From assembly GCA_963747345.1 (NCBI GenBank), contig CAVVFA010000036.1, positions 62,001 to 126,000 of the forward strand: DNA of 64,000 bases, written 5' to 3'. The position numbers and the translations under genes were made by a program. The notes under the pieces are model-generated. The model was not told the origin of the DNA. It did not search any database and worked only from the letters and a program-made list of their open reading frames with translations. How positions within the stretch are numbered: the stretch's first letter is position 1; each line of letters begins with the position of its first letter. Positions 16,918-26,114 of the stretch are shown one piece after another. This stretch comes from GCA-2746795 sp963747345 (GTDB taxonomy: Bacteria > Chloroflexota > Anaerolineae > Promineifilales > Promineifilaceae).

Positions 16918-19900
16918 ATGTATTACTCGTCGAAAACTTTTTTTAAGATAGGCGTTTCAGTAGGAACGGCCGTTTTCCTCTTCCTTGCTCTCTTTGCTGC
17001 CCTGAACGCAACCGTTCTGGCAGCGCCAGATGTCGCAAGCCTCTTAGCAAACGATATTCGTATTAGCCAGGTATACGGTGGCGGTGGCAATACTGGCGCT
17101 CCATATCTAAATGACTTTGTTGAACTATTCAATGCAGGTTCGACCACTGTTGACATCACTGGTTGGTCTATCCAATACACCTCATCAGGTGGAAACAGTT
17201 GGGGTAGCCAAAAAACAGCCTTGGCCGGCACGGTTGCAGCAGGTCACTATTATTTGATTCAACTCGGCGGTGGTGCCAATGGCGTGGCATTACCAACGCC
17301 CGACGCAACTGGCACCACTGGGATGGCCGCTACAAGCGGAAAAGTTGCTCTCGTAAGTAGCACAGATTCTTTGGCAACTGACACTTGTCCCTTAGGAAGC
17401 ACAGTAGTAGATTTCGTCGGTTATGGCACGGCTAATTGCTCGGAAAGCAGCAACGCCGCACCGGGTCTTAGTAATACCACAGCCGCTATTCGCGCAGATG
17501 GGGGCTGCACAGATACCGACGATAATGCGGCTGACTTTACTGCCAGCGCACCCACGCCGCGCAACACCAGTTCACCCACTCATAGTTGTGCCACGGGCCC
17601 TGTTTTTGTAATATCAAAAAGTGTGGAACCCCAAACGGCCGTTACCTATCAAAGCCCTGTCACCTACACTGTCATTCTGCAAAACAGTGGTGCCGTTGAC
17701 GAAACGGCCGTTCTCTTCACCGACACCCTGCCCATCTCCACCACCTTTGGCGCGTGGGTGGAACACCCAACTGGGGCTGCCGAAGTAGGCAACGAAATCA
17801 CCTGGACGGGTACCGTCACCGCCGGTGAGTCTATCACCTTCACCTTTACCGCCGACCAGACGGCCGATTACAGTGAAACCATCACCAACACAGCCGAATT
17901 TAGTGGCACGATTGCCGGCACTGCCCAAGCTAGTTTTACAGTTGAGGATGAGCCACTGCTAGTAGACCTGGTCGTAGAAAAAACCGCCCCTGTCTATGCA
18001 GTTGAAGGCGAAATCATCAACTACACCGTTGTCATTAGCAACGATGGGTCGGCATCTGCTGACAATGTGTTATTCACAGACACACTTCCAGCTGAAATCG
18101 CTTATTCATCTGCAGATCCCGCTTACACGAGCAGTCCAAGTGATAATGTTTATGTTTGGGATTTAAGCACAATAGATTTGGGAACGGCCGTTACCATCAA
18201 CCTAACTGGCACTATCACCAACACAATGTCTGCGACCACATTAGTCAGCAATACCGCCGAAGTCTCCACCAGCACAGTTGGGGATAATCTAGCTAATAAC
18301 AGCACCGAAGCCCCCACCACCCTCTATCCTATCGTACCGATTGCCACTGTACGCACGGGTAGCAATGGTGAAAAATTTGCCGTTCAAGGGCAAGTTATTG
18401 TTGTGCCAGGCACTTACGGTTATCAAGAATGGGCATTACAAGATGCCACCGGTGGCATTTCTGCCTATTTCACACCGCCGCCCACCGTCCAACTTGGGGA
18501 CACCGTGATACTTCTTGGTACACGTGGTGCTTTCAATGGGCAAGAACAATTCACCAGTAATCTCTATTTCAGAAATGTAAGCTCAGGCCCAGAAGTTGCG
18601 CCACTGCCTTACACAACCGGAGATGTAGCGGCTGGCTCCTCAGAAGGTTGGCTCGTTTCTGTTTCCGGCGTAATAGGCGATTTAGCTTGTCCCACCGGTC
18701 TAACGATTGACGATGGCAGTGGTCCTGTCAACATTTATATTGATATTGACACGGGTATCGATAATTTATGTGACATGGGTGTACAAAATGGCGACATGGC
18801 AAAAATTATAGGGTTTAGCACAGAATACAAAGGAACCTTCCAAATAAAACCACGTCGTCCGAGCGATATTGACCTTGGCGTGTTACAAATTCGCAAAGAA
18901 GCCCCGCAACTGGTTGCGCCAGGAGCACTTTTTACATACACCCTCACAGCCAACAATCAAATAGGTGAACCCTTAACAAATATTGTCATCAGTGATGTCG
19001 TTCCGGCAAACACGACATTTGCTTACGCCCTGGATGGTGGTGTTGAAAGTGGCGGCGTTGTCACCTGGTCTATTGCCAATCTCCCCCATGGGAATAATAT
19101 TTCTGTTCAATTCGCGGTAACGGCGACGAATAGCCTTGGCACGGTAGTTAACGATGCATATGTCATCTATGCCTCGAACTACATCACGCCAGTGACTGGC
19201 CTACCAACAACCACATTCATTGACGAAAAGTTGCATATCTATCAGGTTCAAGGAGAAGGTTTCACCAGTCCTCTTGTGGGAAGTGATGTGACTGTCTCTG
19301 GTGAAGTTGTGGCCGATTTCCAGGGTAGCACTGGTATGAAAGGCTTCTTCATGCAAGACCAGACGGGTGACGGCAATATGCTCACCTCTGACGGTATTTT
19401 TGTCTACGACAATACCTTTGGCGTTGCTGTAAACGTGGGTGACGTGGTTACGGTCACAGGTGAAGTCGTCGAATTTGAAAGCATGACTGAAATAGGTAAT
19501 GTAACGGCCGTTATCACCCAAACCGGCTCACCATCCATTCCACCCACCCTTGTCGCCCTTCCAGAAACCACCAATGGCGACCTGGAACGGTACGAAGGCA
19601 TGTGGATTACACTGCCGCAAACGATGACCGTCGCCCAAAATTACTTCCAGGGTCAGTATGGACAAGTCAATCTCTCCTCAGACGGCCGTTTATTCCAGCC
19701 CACCAATGTCTATACACCCACCAGCGCGGAAGCCGTTGCTTTGGCCGCTAGCAATGCCCGAAACTACCTCACCCTGGATGATGGCAACGCCGACCGCTAC
19801 AACAACCCCATCCCGACACCGTACATTAGCCCTGTTGATGGCACGCTGCGAGCTGGCGATACAACATCTGGCCTGATGGGGGTACTGGATGAAGGCATCA

Positions 19901-20970
19901 TTAGCTCCGGTTCAGATCCCACCATCGATTACCGCTTGCAACCGCTAGATACAGCCGCTATCAGCTTCACCCGCGTCAACGAGCGCACGACTGCCCCAGA
20001 AGCGGTGGGCGGACGGCTACAGATTGCCAGCTTCAATGTATTGAATTATTTCACCACCCTTGGTAGTTCTTATATCTGTGGTCCATCCCAAGACTTGCAA
20101 TGCCGTGGTGCGGGTAATGTCGATGAATTCGTCCGGCAGCGCACAAAAATCATCACCGCCATCGTTTCTATTGATGCCGACATCGTGGGTCTGATGGAAA
20201 TTGAAAACAATGAGACCGCCGCGATTACCGATCTTGTAACCGGTCTAAACGCAGAAGCTGGGGCAGATACCTATGCCTTCATCGATACCGGTTATATTGG
20301 CGGCGACGCCATCAAAGTTGCCATGATTTATCAGCCAGCTAACGTGACGCCTATGGGAACAACGGCCGTTCTAACCGACGTATTTCCCTTCGACACCAAT
20401 ACACGGCCGCCACTGGCACAAGCCTTTGTCGAAAATGAGACAGGGCAGGAATTCATCGTAGTCGTCAATCACTTCAAATCCAAAGGCTCCCCTTGTGACG
20501 GCGATCCGGATTTGGGTGATGGACAAGGCCACTGCAACCTCACGCGCGTGCAAGCGGCTGATGAACTCGTTGCCTGGCTCAAAACAAACCCCACAGGCAC
20601 AGGCGATCCAGACATCTTCATCATCGGCGACCTCAACTCATACGCCCAAGAAGATCCAATTACCGCCCTCAAAGGACACGGCTACACCAACCTGATCGAA
20701 CAATTCACAGGGACGTGGGCCTATTCCTATGTCTTTGATGGACAATTGGGTTATCTTGACCATGCCCTGGCAAGCAGCAGCGCTCAAGATTCGGTAACGG
20801 GTGTCACCGAATGGCACATCAATGCCGATGAACCATCCGCGCTGGATTACAATGATTACAACTGGGAACCGCTCTTCAATGGGGATGCGTACCGCGCCTC
20901 TGACCATGACCCAGTTTTGATAGGCGTATCCCTTAAATGGATCATCTATATGCCGATTATGTTCAAGTAA
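16918..20970 (+). CDS. Exported modular nuclease (lamin-tail, DUF11 and endonuclease/exonuclease/phosphatase domains; ExeM/NucH-like)
   Basis: Secreted 1350-residue nuclease-like protein. I start it at ATG 16918 because a perfect AGGAGG precedes it and a signal peptide follows (VGTAVFLFLALFAALNATVLA). Then come a lamin-tail domain (RISQVYGGGGNTGAPYLNDF), two DUF11/Ig-like repeats (TYTVILQNSGAVDETAVLFT; NYTVVISNDGSASADNVLFT), an OB-fold region, a third DUF11 unit (FTYTLTANNQ), a second OB-fold region, and a C-terminal endonuclease/exonuclease/phosphatase domain with LQIASFNVLNYF (about 1034), VGLMEIENN, FIIGDLNSYAQEDP and SDHDPVLIGV, the catalytic Asn/Glu/Asp/His set. The extreme C-terminus is WIIYMPIMFK, a short aromatic-Pro-Lys tail seen in exported Chloroflexota proteins. 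Five AACGGCCGTT copies lie inside the gene. Confidence 0.9.
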   Translation: MYYSSKTFFKIGVSVGTAVFLFLALFAALNATVLAAPDVASLLANDIRISQVYGGGGNTGAPYLNDFVELFNAGSTTVDITGWSIQYTSSGGNSWGSQKTALAGTVAAGHYYLIQLGGGANGVALPTPDATGTTGMAATSGKVALVSSTDSLATDTCPLGSTVVDFVGYGTANCSESSNAAPGLSNTTAAIRADGGCTDTDDNAADFTASAPTPRNTSSPTHSCATGPVFVISKSVEPQTAVTYQSPVTYTVILQNSGAVDETAVLFTDTLPISTTFGAWVEHPTGAAEVGNEITWTGTVTAGESITFTFTADQTADYSETITNTAEFSGTIAGTAQASFTVEDEPLLVDLVVEKTAPVYAVEGEIINYTVVISNDGSASADNVLFTDTLPAEIAYSSADPAYTSSPSDNVYVWDLSTIDLGTAVTINLTGTITNTMSATTLVSNTAEVSTSTVGDNLANNSTEAPTTLYPIVPIATVRTGSNGEKFAVQGQVIVVPGTYGYQEWALQDATGGISAYFTPPPTVQLGDTVILLGTRGAFNGQEQFTSNLYFRNVSSGPEVAPLPYTTGDVAAGSSEGWLVSVSGVIGDLACPTGLTIDDGSGPVNIYIDIDTGIDNLCDMGVQNGDMAKIIGFSTEYKGTFQIKPRRPSDIDLGVLQIRKEAPQLVAPGALFTYTLTANNQIGEPLTNIVISDVVPANTTFAYALDGGVESGGVVTWSIANLPHGNNISVQFAVTATNSLGTVVNDAYVIYASNYITPVTGLPTTTFIDEKLHIYQVQGEGFTSPLVGSDVTVSGEVVADFQGSTGMKGFFMQDQTGDGNMLTSDGIFVYDNTFGVAVNVGDVVTVTGEVVEFESMTEIGNVTAVITQTGSPSIPPTLVALPETTNGDLERYEGMWITLPQTMTVAQNYFQGQYGQVNLSSDGRLFQPTNVYTPTSAEAVALAASNARNYLTLDDGNADRYNNPIPTPYISPVDGTLRAGDTTSGLMGVLDEGIISSGSDPTIDYRLQPLDTAAISFTRVNERTTAPEAVGGRLQIASFNVLNYFTTLGSSYICGPSQDLQCRGAGNVDEFVRQRTKIITAIVSIDADIVGLMEIENNETAAITDLVTGLNAEAGADTYAFIDTGYIGGDAIKVAMIYQPANVTPMGTTAVLTDVFPFDTNTRPPLAQAFVENETGQEFIVVVNHFKSKGSPCDGDPDLGDGQGHCNLTRVQAADELVAWLKTNPTGTGDPDIFIIGDLNSYAQEDPITALKGHGYTNLIEQFTGTWAYSYVFDGQLGYLDHALASSSAQDSVTGVTEWHINADEPSALDYNDYNWEPLFNGDAYRASDHDPVLIGVSLKWIIYMPIMFK

Positions 20971-21000
20971 ATAATCAACCCTAGATTCTTTTGATGAAAA

Positions 21001-21035
21001 GCGGCACCGAACAAAATCTCGGTGTCGCTTTTTTT
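21001..21035 (+). terminator. Rho-independent terminator of the nuclease gene
   Basis: Stem GCGGCACCGA (21001-21010) with TCGGTGTCGC (21019-21028), one G-T pair, followed by seven T residues. It lies 30 bases after the nuclease stop codon. Confidence 0.9.
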
Positions 21036-21039
21036 ATTG

Positions 21040-21057
21040 GGAAAACGGCCGTTTTCC
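21040..21057. repeat. Extended copy of the iterated palindrome
   Basis: GGAAAACGGCCGTTTTCC is an 18-bp perfect palindrome centred on the AACGGCCGTT core, the longest intergenic copy noticed. It sits just behind the terminator and about 40 bases before the carboxypeptidase start. Other extended copies are at 39699-39714 (16 bp) and 53971-53986 (16 bp). Confidence 0.85.
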
Positions 21058-21097
21058 GGTAAACTTTGGGTGAAAATCAGAAACACAGGGAGACACA

Positions 21098-22603
21098 ATG
21101 ACCACTCATTACCACGCATTACTCGAAAAAGTCTACGAAATTAACGATCTAAACAAAGCAATGGCTGTCCTCGGTTGGGACAAAGAAGTCAACATGCCCC
21201 CCAAAGGGCTAGAAGCCCGCGTCCAGCAGCTAACCACCCTCAGCCGCCTCACCCACAACCTTTCCACCTCCGACGAAATGGGGCAGCTCATCGAAGACGC
21301 CACCGCCGAACTGGCAGACGCCGATGCCGACAGCAACGAAGCCAGTCTGCTACGCTTGCTCAAAAAGAGCTATGACGATGCCCGCAAAGTGCCCGCTGAC
21401 TTTGTCGCGCGATCCTCTCAATTAAGTGGCTCTGCTCATGCGGCTTGGGTGCAAGCACGCGCCACTAATGACTACGCGCAGTTTGAGCCGTATATGGTGC
21501 AAGTCATTGAAATGTGCCAGGAACTCGCTGACTATTACGGCTACGAAGATGAAAAATATGATGCCCTGCTAGACAAATACGAAATCGGCATGAAAACGGC
21601 CGATGTGCGTGCCATTTTTGACGCAACCAAAGCAGAACTGGTGCCTTTACGCCAGGCAATTGATGACCGGGGAACGGCCGTTTCCGACACCCTGGTCCAT
21701 CAAACATTCGACATCGACAGCCAAAAAGCATTCGCCCGTTCCATCTCCGCCCAAATTGGCTACGACTATGAACGGGGTCACCTGGGAACCGTCGTACATC
21801 CGTTTGCCACCAGCTTTAGCCGAGATGATGCTCGCATTACCACCCGCTGGTATCCCGACTTCCTCAATCCATCCCTCTTTGGCACTCTGCACGAATCGGG
21901 TCATGCTATGTATGAACAAGGCACGCACCCAGACCTGGCCCGCACCCCATTGGCACGCGGCACCTCATTGGGCATACACGAATCACAATCCCGCATGATG
22001 GAAAATCTAGTGGGGCGCAATCGGGGATTCTGGCAAGCTCATTTTCCAGAACTGCAAGCCTTGTTCCCCCAACAGTTGGGCAGCGCCACCGCTGAGGATT
22101 TCTACCGTGCCATCAACAAGGTACAACCGTCGTACATTCGCGTAGAGGCGGACGAACTTACGTACAATTTCCATATTATTTTGCGTTTTGAACTGGAACA
22201 AGCGATGCTCAATGGTGAAGTGTCGGCCAAAGCGTTACCAGCGGCGTGGAATGCCAAGATGGAAGAACTGCTCGGCATCACTCCCCCCACGGACAGCGAA
22301 GGCTGTTTGCAAGATGTGCATTGGACACGGCCTGGATTTGGCTACTTCCCCACGTATGCCTTAGGCAATTTGTATGCGGCACAGTTTATGGAAACGGCCG
22401 TTGCCCAAAACCCCACCATCGAGACTGAACTAGCGGCAGGAAATACAGCGGTATTGCTTAGTTGGCTACGCGAAAATATTCATCAGCACGGCCGTAAATT
22501 CACCCCTGGCGAACTCGTTCAGCGCGTCACCGGTCAACCACTCAGCCATGACGCCTTCATTCGTTACGCCACCACCAAGTTCACCGATATTTACGATTTG
22601 TAA
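21098..22603 (+). CDS. Carboxypeptidase Taq family metallopeptidase (M32)
   Basis: Cytoplasmic zinc carboxypeptidase of 501 residues, the usual length for the family. The zinc-binding HExxH is seen as GTLHESGHAMYEQG (about residue 268), followed by the family motif GTSLGIHESQSRMMEN (about residue 290), which supplies the third zinc ligand, and RVEADELTYNFHI (about residue 347). Start ATG 21098 is preceded by CAGGGAGA. It removes C-terminal residues from peptides and is broad in specificity. No neighbour suggests a specific role. Confidence 0.95.
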   Translation: MTTHYHALLEKVYEINDLNKAMAVLGWDKEVNMPPKGLEARVQQLTTLSRLTHNLSTSDEMGQLIEDATAELADADADSNEASLLRLLKKSYDDARKVPADFVARSSQLSGSAHAAWVQARATNDYAQFEPYMVQVIEMCQELADYYGYEDEKYDALLDKYEIGMKTADVRAIFDATKAELVPLRQAIDDRGTAVSDTLVHQTFDIDSQKAFARSISAQIGYDYERGHLGTVVHPFATSFSRDDARITTRWYPDFLNPSLFGTLHESGHAMYEQGTHPDLARTPLARGTSLGIHESQSRMMENLVGRNRGFWQAHFPELQALFPQQLGSATAEDFYRAINKVQPSYIRVEADELTYNFHIILRFELEQAMLNGEVSAKALPAAWNAKMEELLGITPPTDSEGCLQDVHWTRPGFGYFPTYALGNLYAAQFMETAVAQNPTIETELAAGNTAVLLSWLRENIHQHGRKFTPGELVQRVTGQPLSHDAFIRYATTKFTDIYDL

Positions 22604-22702
22604 AAAACGTGAAGTGTAATGACGCAGATTAGACCAATCTTGGAGATTGGTCTAATCTAAAAAACGTGAAGTATAAGAATTCTTGCGTACCACACTTCAC
22701 GT
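22602..22702. terminator. Terminator-like hairpins flanked by short repeats
   Basis: A perfect 15-bp stem, AGATTAGACCAATCT (22626-22640) with AGATTGGTCTAATCT (22644-22658), three-base loop, lies 22 bases after the carboxypeptidase stop. It is flanked by direct repeats AAAAAACGTGAAGT at 22602-22615 and 22659-22672, and the inverted form ACTTCACGT occurs at 22694-22702, so a second stem can form. It separates converging genes and probably terminates both. Confidence 0.75.
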
Positions 22703-22707
22703 ACCTA

Positions 22708-24153
22708 TCAAGAATCCTCGTCTTTGCCTTTTTCTTTCTTCTCATCCACAACCGGAAACTCAATTCTGACACGGGTCACGGCACGGCGATCTACATCTAA
22801 CACGGAGATAGTGACATCATCGTTATAAACCACTTTGTCTCCTATTTTCGGCGGGCGACCTAATTTGGTTACAACCAATCCCCCAACGGTTTCCACATCT
22901 GGCAAATCGTCCGGCTCACCCAAATAGACTTCCTCAATGAGATCATCAACCAGGTAATCGCCTGACACTTCCAGTACACCTGGCTCAACTTCGACATAAG
23001 GCTCATGCTCTTGGTCAAATTCGTCACGCACTTCGCCCACGACTTCTTCCACCAAGTCTTCCAGCGTCACCACGCCAGCCATGCCGCCAAATTCGTCCAA
23101 CACAATCGCCATATGTAAGCGCTGTGCCTTAAACGCAATCAGCAAATTCTCCACCGAGTAATCTTCAGGCACGGCTGGTGCTGCACGCAGAATCAACCGA
23201 ATATCAAATTTGCTGTCTGCCTTCATCGTCTGCCGAATAATATCTTTAAGATGCACAATACCGACGATATGATCATGATCGCCATCATAAACGGGGAAAC
23301 GACTATGGCGGCTCTCCGTTACAACTTGTAATAATTTTTCTTTGACAATATCGATGGGAATGATTTGCACTCGTGTACGCGGCGTCATCACCTGCCCCAC
23401 AACACGATCACTAAAATCGAAGATATTGCGGATCATCTCCTCTTCTTCGACATTGAGCAGACCACCTTCTGTGCTTTCACTCACCAATAATTCAAGTTCT
23501 TCGACAGACAAAACCCGCTCATGCCCTTCAACTGGTGGTACTTTGAATAAGCGCAGCAGCAAGCGACCAATGCCGTTCAATATCCGCACGGGAATGAATA
23601 AAATCGTTTGTGAAATTTGCATCGGCCGGGCTAAGGCCAATACGATTTTCGGCGCATCAGAAAGTGCCAACGACTTTGGCACCATCTCGCCCAAGACCAC
23701 ATGCAAATAAGTGAGAATACTAAGCGACACAAAATAACCAATGGAACGCACCAGTGCCGGGCCAGGCTCAAACCACAATTTTTCAATAAACGGCTCCAGC
23801 ACATGAGCGATTTGTGGTTCGCCATACATGGCTAAGCCAAAGGATGCAATCGTAATACCCAACTGGGCAGTCGCAATATACTGATCTTGTTTTCGCCGTG
23901 AATCAAGAATACCCAAGACTTTTTTGCGCCGACCCCCTTTGTCCTCACCTTCCATTTCTTCAAGCTGGGTTGGGCGCACGCCAATGATGCCAAATTCAGC
24001 AGATACAAAAAAACCATTTAATGCCACAAGGATCAATATCACGACGATAGCTATAAGCAGCGTGTGCCAACTGTTTTCGGTTGCGGCTGAAGAAATCAGG
24101 AAAGCAGCGCTCATACTAGGAACCATTAAACTCACGAGAATAGCTTTAGTCAT
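22708..24153 (-). CDS. CNNM/CorC-type transporter (DUF21-CBS-CorC_HlyC)
   Basis: Membrane protein of 481 residues of the family that exports or controls divalent cations such as Mg2+ (formerly annotated hemolysin C-like). An N-terminal DUF21 membrane domain (residues about 30-215, with GFFVSAEFGIIGVRP and FGLAMYGEPQI) is followed by a CBS pair (IFDFSDRVVGQVMTPRTRVQ; FPVYDGDHDHIVGIVHLKDI) and a CorC_HlyC domain (YLVDDLIEEVYL). The C-terminus is charged. The start overlaps the 3' end of the paralogous upstream gene by 8 bases, so both are cotranscribed and may assemble together. Confidence 0.92.
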   Translation of the reverse strand: MTKAILVSLMVPSMSAAFLISSAATENSWHTLLIAIVVILILVALNGFFVSAEFGIIGVRPTQLEEMEGEDKGGRRKKVLGILDSRRKQDQYIATAQLGITIASFGLAMYGEPQIAHVLEPFIEKLWFEPGPALVRSIGYFVSLSILTYLHVVLGEMVPKSLALSDAPKIVLALARPMQISQTILFIPVRILNGIGRLLLRLFKVPPVEGHERVLSVEELELLVSESTEGGLLNVEEEEMIRNIFDFSDRVVGQVMTPRTRVQIIPIDIVKEKLLQVVTESRHSRFPVYDGDHDHIVGIVHLKDIIRQTMKADSKFDIRLILRAAPAVPEDYSVENLLIAFKAQRLHMAIVLDEFGGMAGVVTLEDLVEEVVGEVRDEFDQEHEPYVEVEPGVLEVSGDYLVDDLIEEVYLGEPDDLPDVETVGGLVVTKLGRPPKIGDKVVYNDDVTISVLDVDRRAVTRVRIEFPVVDEKKEKGKDEDS

Positions 24154-25492
24154 GATCGGCCACTTCCCATTCGCTAAACGGTGTCACATCTTCTGTTATG
24201 GCTGGCAGTTGCAATGAAACCTCAGACACGCCTAAATCCGCCATGGATTCGACACGAATCAGGGTATCACCAAAAGCGACTTCATCGCCCTCGTTTGGCG
24301 ACCGCCCTAGTTCGCTGAAGACAAGGCCACTAAGGGTATCAGCAGCCTCATTGGGCAGGTTCAGTTCCAGATATTCATTCACATCAGAAATGAGCAAATC
24401 ACCTCGTAAATAGACGCGGCCTTCATTATCTCGGGCAATCAATGCCATCTCGTCATCAAATTCGTCTTGCAGCTCGCCAAAGATTTCTTCAATGAGGTCT
24501 TCAAAGGTAATCATGCCGGCCGTGCCGCCATATTCGTCAAAAACAATCACGAGGTAATTGCCGCCGATGTTCAACTTTCCCCACACATCCACGACGGGCA
24601 TGGTCTCCGGCACGTAGATGACTTCACGGATGGCGGTATCCATATCAGAACGGCCGTTTACATGCCGCCTAAATAAATCCTTCACATGCACAAAGCCAAC
24701 CACATCATCAATCGACTCTCCAATCAACGGAATGCGAGAGTACCCTGCTTCAATCGCTAAATTGATCACCGATTCCATCGAATCAGTCACATTAGCCGTA
24801 ATAAGTCGGGTTCGATGCACCATCACCTGTCGTGCTGTTAAGTCACGCAAACGGAACGCATTACGCAGCATTTGCCGTTCTTCATCATCCAAGAGGCCAC
24901 TTTCGTAACTTTCCGTTACCAATAATTCAATTTCCTCTGGAGAATGTATTTGCGCTCCTTCATGCGGTTTCTTACCAAGCAAACGCAGCACCAGCGTACC
25001 ACTGCCATTAAACAGCCAAATCAACGGCATAAACAAAATAAGTGAAATACGCATCGGCACCACAAGCGCCAAAGCCACATTCTCTGGAAACTGAATCGCC
25101 ACTGACTTAGGAAATAGCTCACCCATAATTACTTGCAACACCGTTATAAAAATCAGCACAATAATGACAGCAATAGAATGAGCCGCCGCTTCGCTTAAGC
25201 CAAAATAAGCCAACGGTTCAACTAAATAATTAGCAATCACATTTTGCCCAAACGCGCCCAAAACCAGCGATGAAATCGTGATACCAATCTGACAGGCAGC
25301 CACATAATTGTCCAGCAAAACTGGATTCTCCATAATTGGCAGTAGCAATGCTGCCATCTTATTCCCACCAGCCGCCATCTGGCTCACGCGCGTGCGATGG
25401 GAAGAAACGGTGGCGAATTCAGCACCAACGTATAAGGCGTTGAAGAAAATCATCAACACCACGGCTGCCGTGATAAAAAATATTTGGGTCAT
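24146..25492 (-). CDS. CNNM/CorC-type transporter, paralogue of the next gene
   Basis: A 448-residue protein with the same order of domains as its neighbour: DUF21 (FFNALYVGAEFATVSSHRTR; SLVLGAFGQNVIANYL), CBS pair (RDLTARQVMVHRTRLI; YSRIPLIGESIDDVVGFVHV) and CorC_HlyC (YLELNLPNEAADTLSG). The two tandem paralogues probably arose by duplication and could form a heteromer. ATG 25492 follows AGGAGA. A broken small membrane-protein gene overlaps its start by 4 bases. Confidence 0.92.
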   Translation of the reverse strand: MTQIFFITAAVVLMIFFNALYVGAEFATVSSHRTRVSQMAAGGNKMAALLLPIMENPVLLDNYVAACQIGITISSLVLGAFGQNVIANYLVEPLAYFGLSEAAAHSIAVIIVLIFITVLQVIMGELFPKSVAIQFPENVALALVVPMRISLILFMPLIWLFNGSGTLVLRLLGKKPHEGAQIHSPEEIELLVTESYESGLLDDEERQMLRNAFRLRDLTARQVMVHRTRLITANVTDSMESVINLAIEAGYSRIPLIGESIDDVVGFVHVKDLFRRHVNGRSDMDTAIREVIYVPETMPVVDVWGKLNIGGNYLVIVFDEYGGTAGMITFEDLIEEIFGELQDEFDDEMALIARDNEGRVYLRGDLLISDVNEYLELNLPNEAADTLSGLVFSELGRSPNEGDEVAFGDTLIRVESMADLGVSEVSLQLPAITEDVTPFSEWEVADHD

Positions 25493-25693
25493 GTTCTCCT
25501 AAAAGCTCTCAAAACTCTTTGCACCGGACGCTGTCCGTAATGCATGGCAATAACCAGGCAAATTATTCCACTTGCCCAACCAAATAGAATGCAAGCGACA
25601 ATAACGCCAGACCTGCACCCAATATAAATTTAAGCAATAACCTAAATGGGGTTCCTGATCAGAATCAGGAGGTTCTGAATGTGGGTCAGCCAA
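25489..25693 (-). pseudogene. Small membrane-protein gene, broken by two single-base shifts
   Basis: No single frame makes sense, but read across frames the segment gives one plausible product of about 65 residues: an acidic N-terminus (LADPHSEPPDSDQEP from a TTG at 25693), a first membrane segment (LLLKFILGAGLALLSLAFYL) in the second frame, and a second segment (GIICLVIAMHYGQ) with a basic tail (RPVQRVLRAFRRT) in the third. The last frame stops in an ATGA overlap with the CNNM gene at 25492, as expected of a genuine upstream gene. The shifts sit beside AACCCC and GTGG, compatible with miscalled homopolymers. Low certainty; function unknown. Confidence 0.4.
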
Positions 25694-26114
25694 GGCTAGT
25701 AAACCCCCTAAAGCCCTGACTCGCGTTTTTTGGACAGGCGACGGATGAGTCCGTCATGGTCCTTTGTGTTTTCACCAATTAATCTTCCCTGCGAATTTGC
25801 AGTCAATTTTCCTATTATTCGGATTTCCCAACGTGGGGTTTCACCAAAAAATTATAAAACAGTGATAGGGATTGGTCAAACGGATTTCTCGTGGTCAAGA
25901 TAAGCAATAAGTCCCCTCTAAATACAAACATATCGATCCATCAATTCGCACAAATAGAATTGAATTTTCTTGGCACATTTGGCATCTCCCCCGCCAATCC
26001 AGGATAATATGCCAACCTGTTTCCAACAGGATGTATCAAGATATAATGGCATGGTTCAGATGCGAAATCTGTGCATTTCAATCCATAGACAAAGCGCAAA
26101 TTGAGGGAAAATCC
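25694..26114. other. Divergent intergenic region before the GH13 gene
   Basis: About 420 bases. Contains a short hairpin (GACGGA/TCCGTC around 25740-25755, with outer GGAC/GTCC pairs) and an AT-rich stretch from about 25800 to 25960 that may carry promoters. No gene is supported here; the in-frame codons upstream of the GH13 ATG at 26115 do not match the family. Confidence 0.5.

Noticed and set aside
25732..25762. Hammerhead-ribozyme-like core (GGATGAGTCC)
   Set aside because: The invariant CTGATGA is changed to CGGATGA and no GAAA segment or cleavage site is in place; a plain hairpin is enough.
26031..26114. N-terminal extension of the GH13 gene
   Set aside because: Family homology and the ribosome-binding site start at 26115; the added residues are unlike any GH13 N-terminus.
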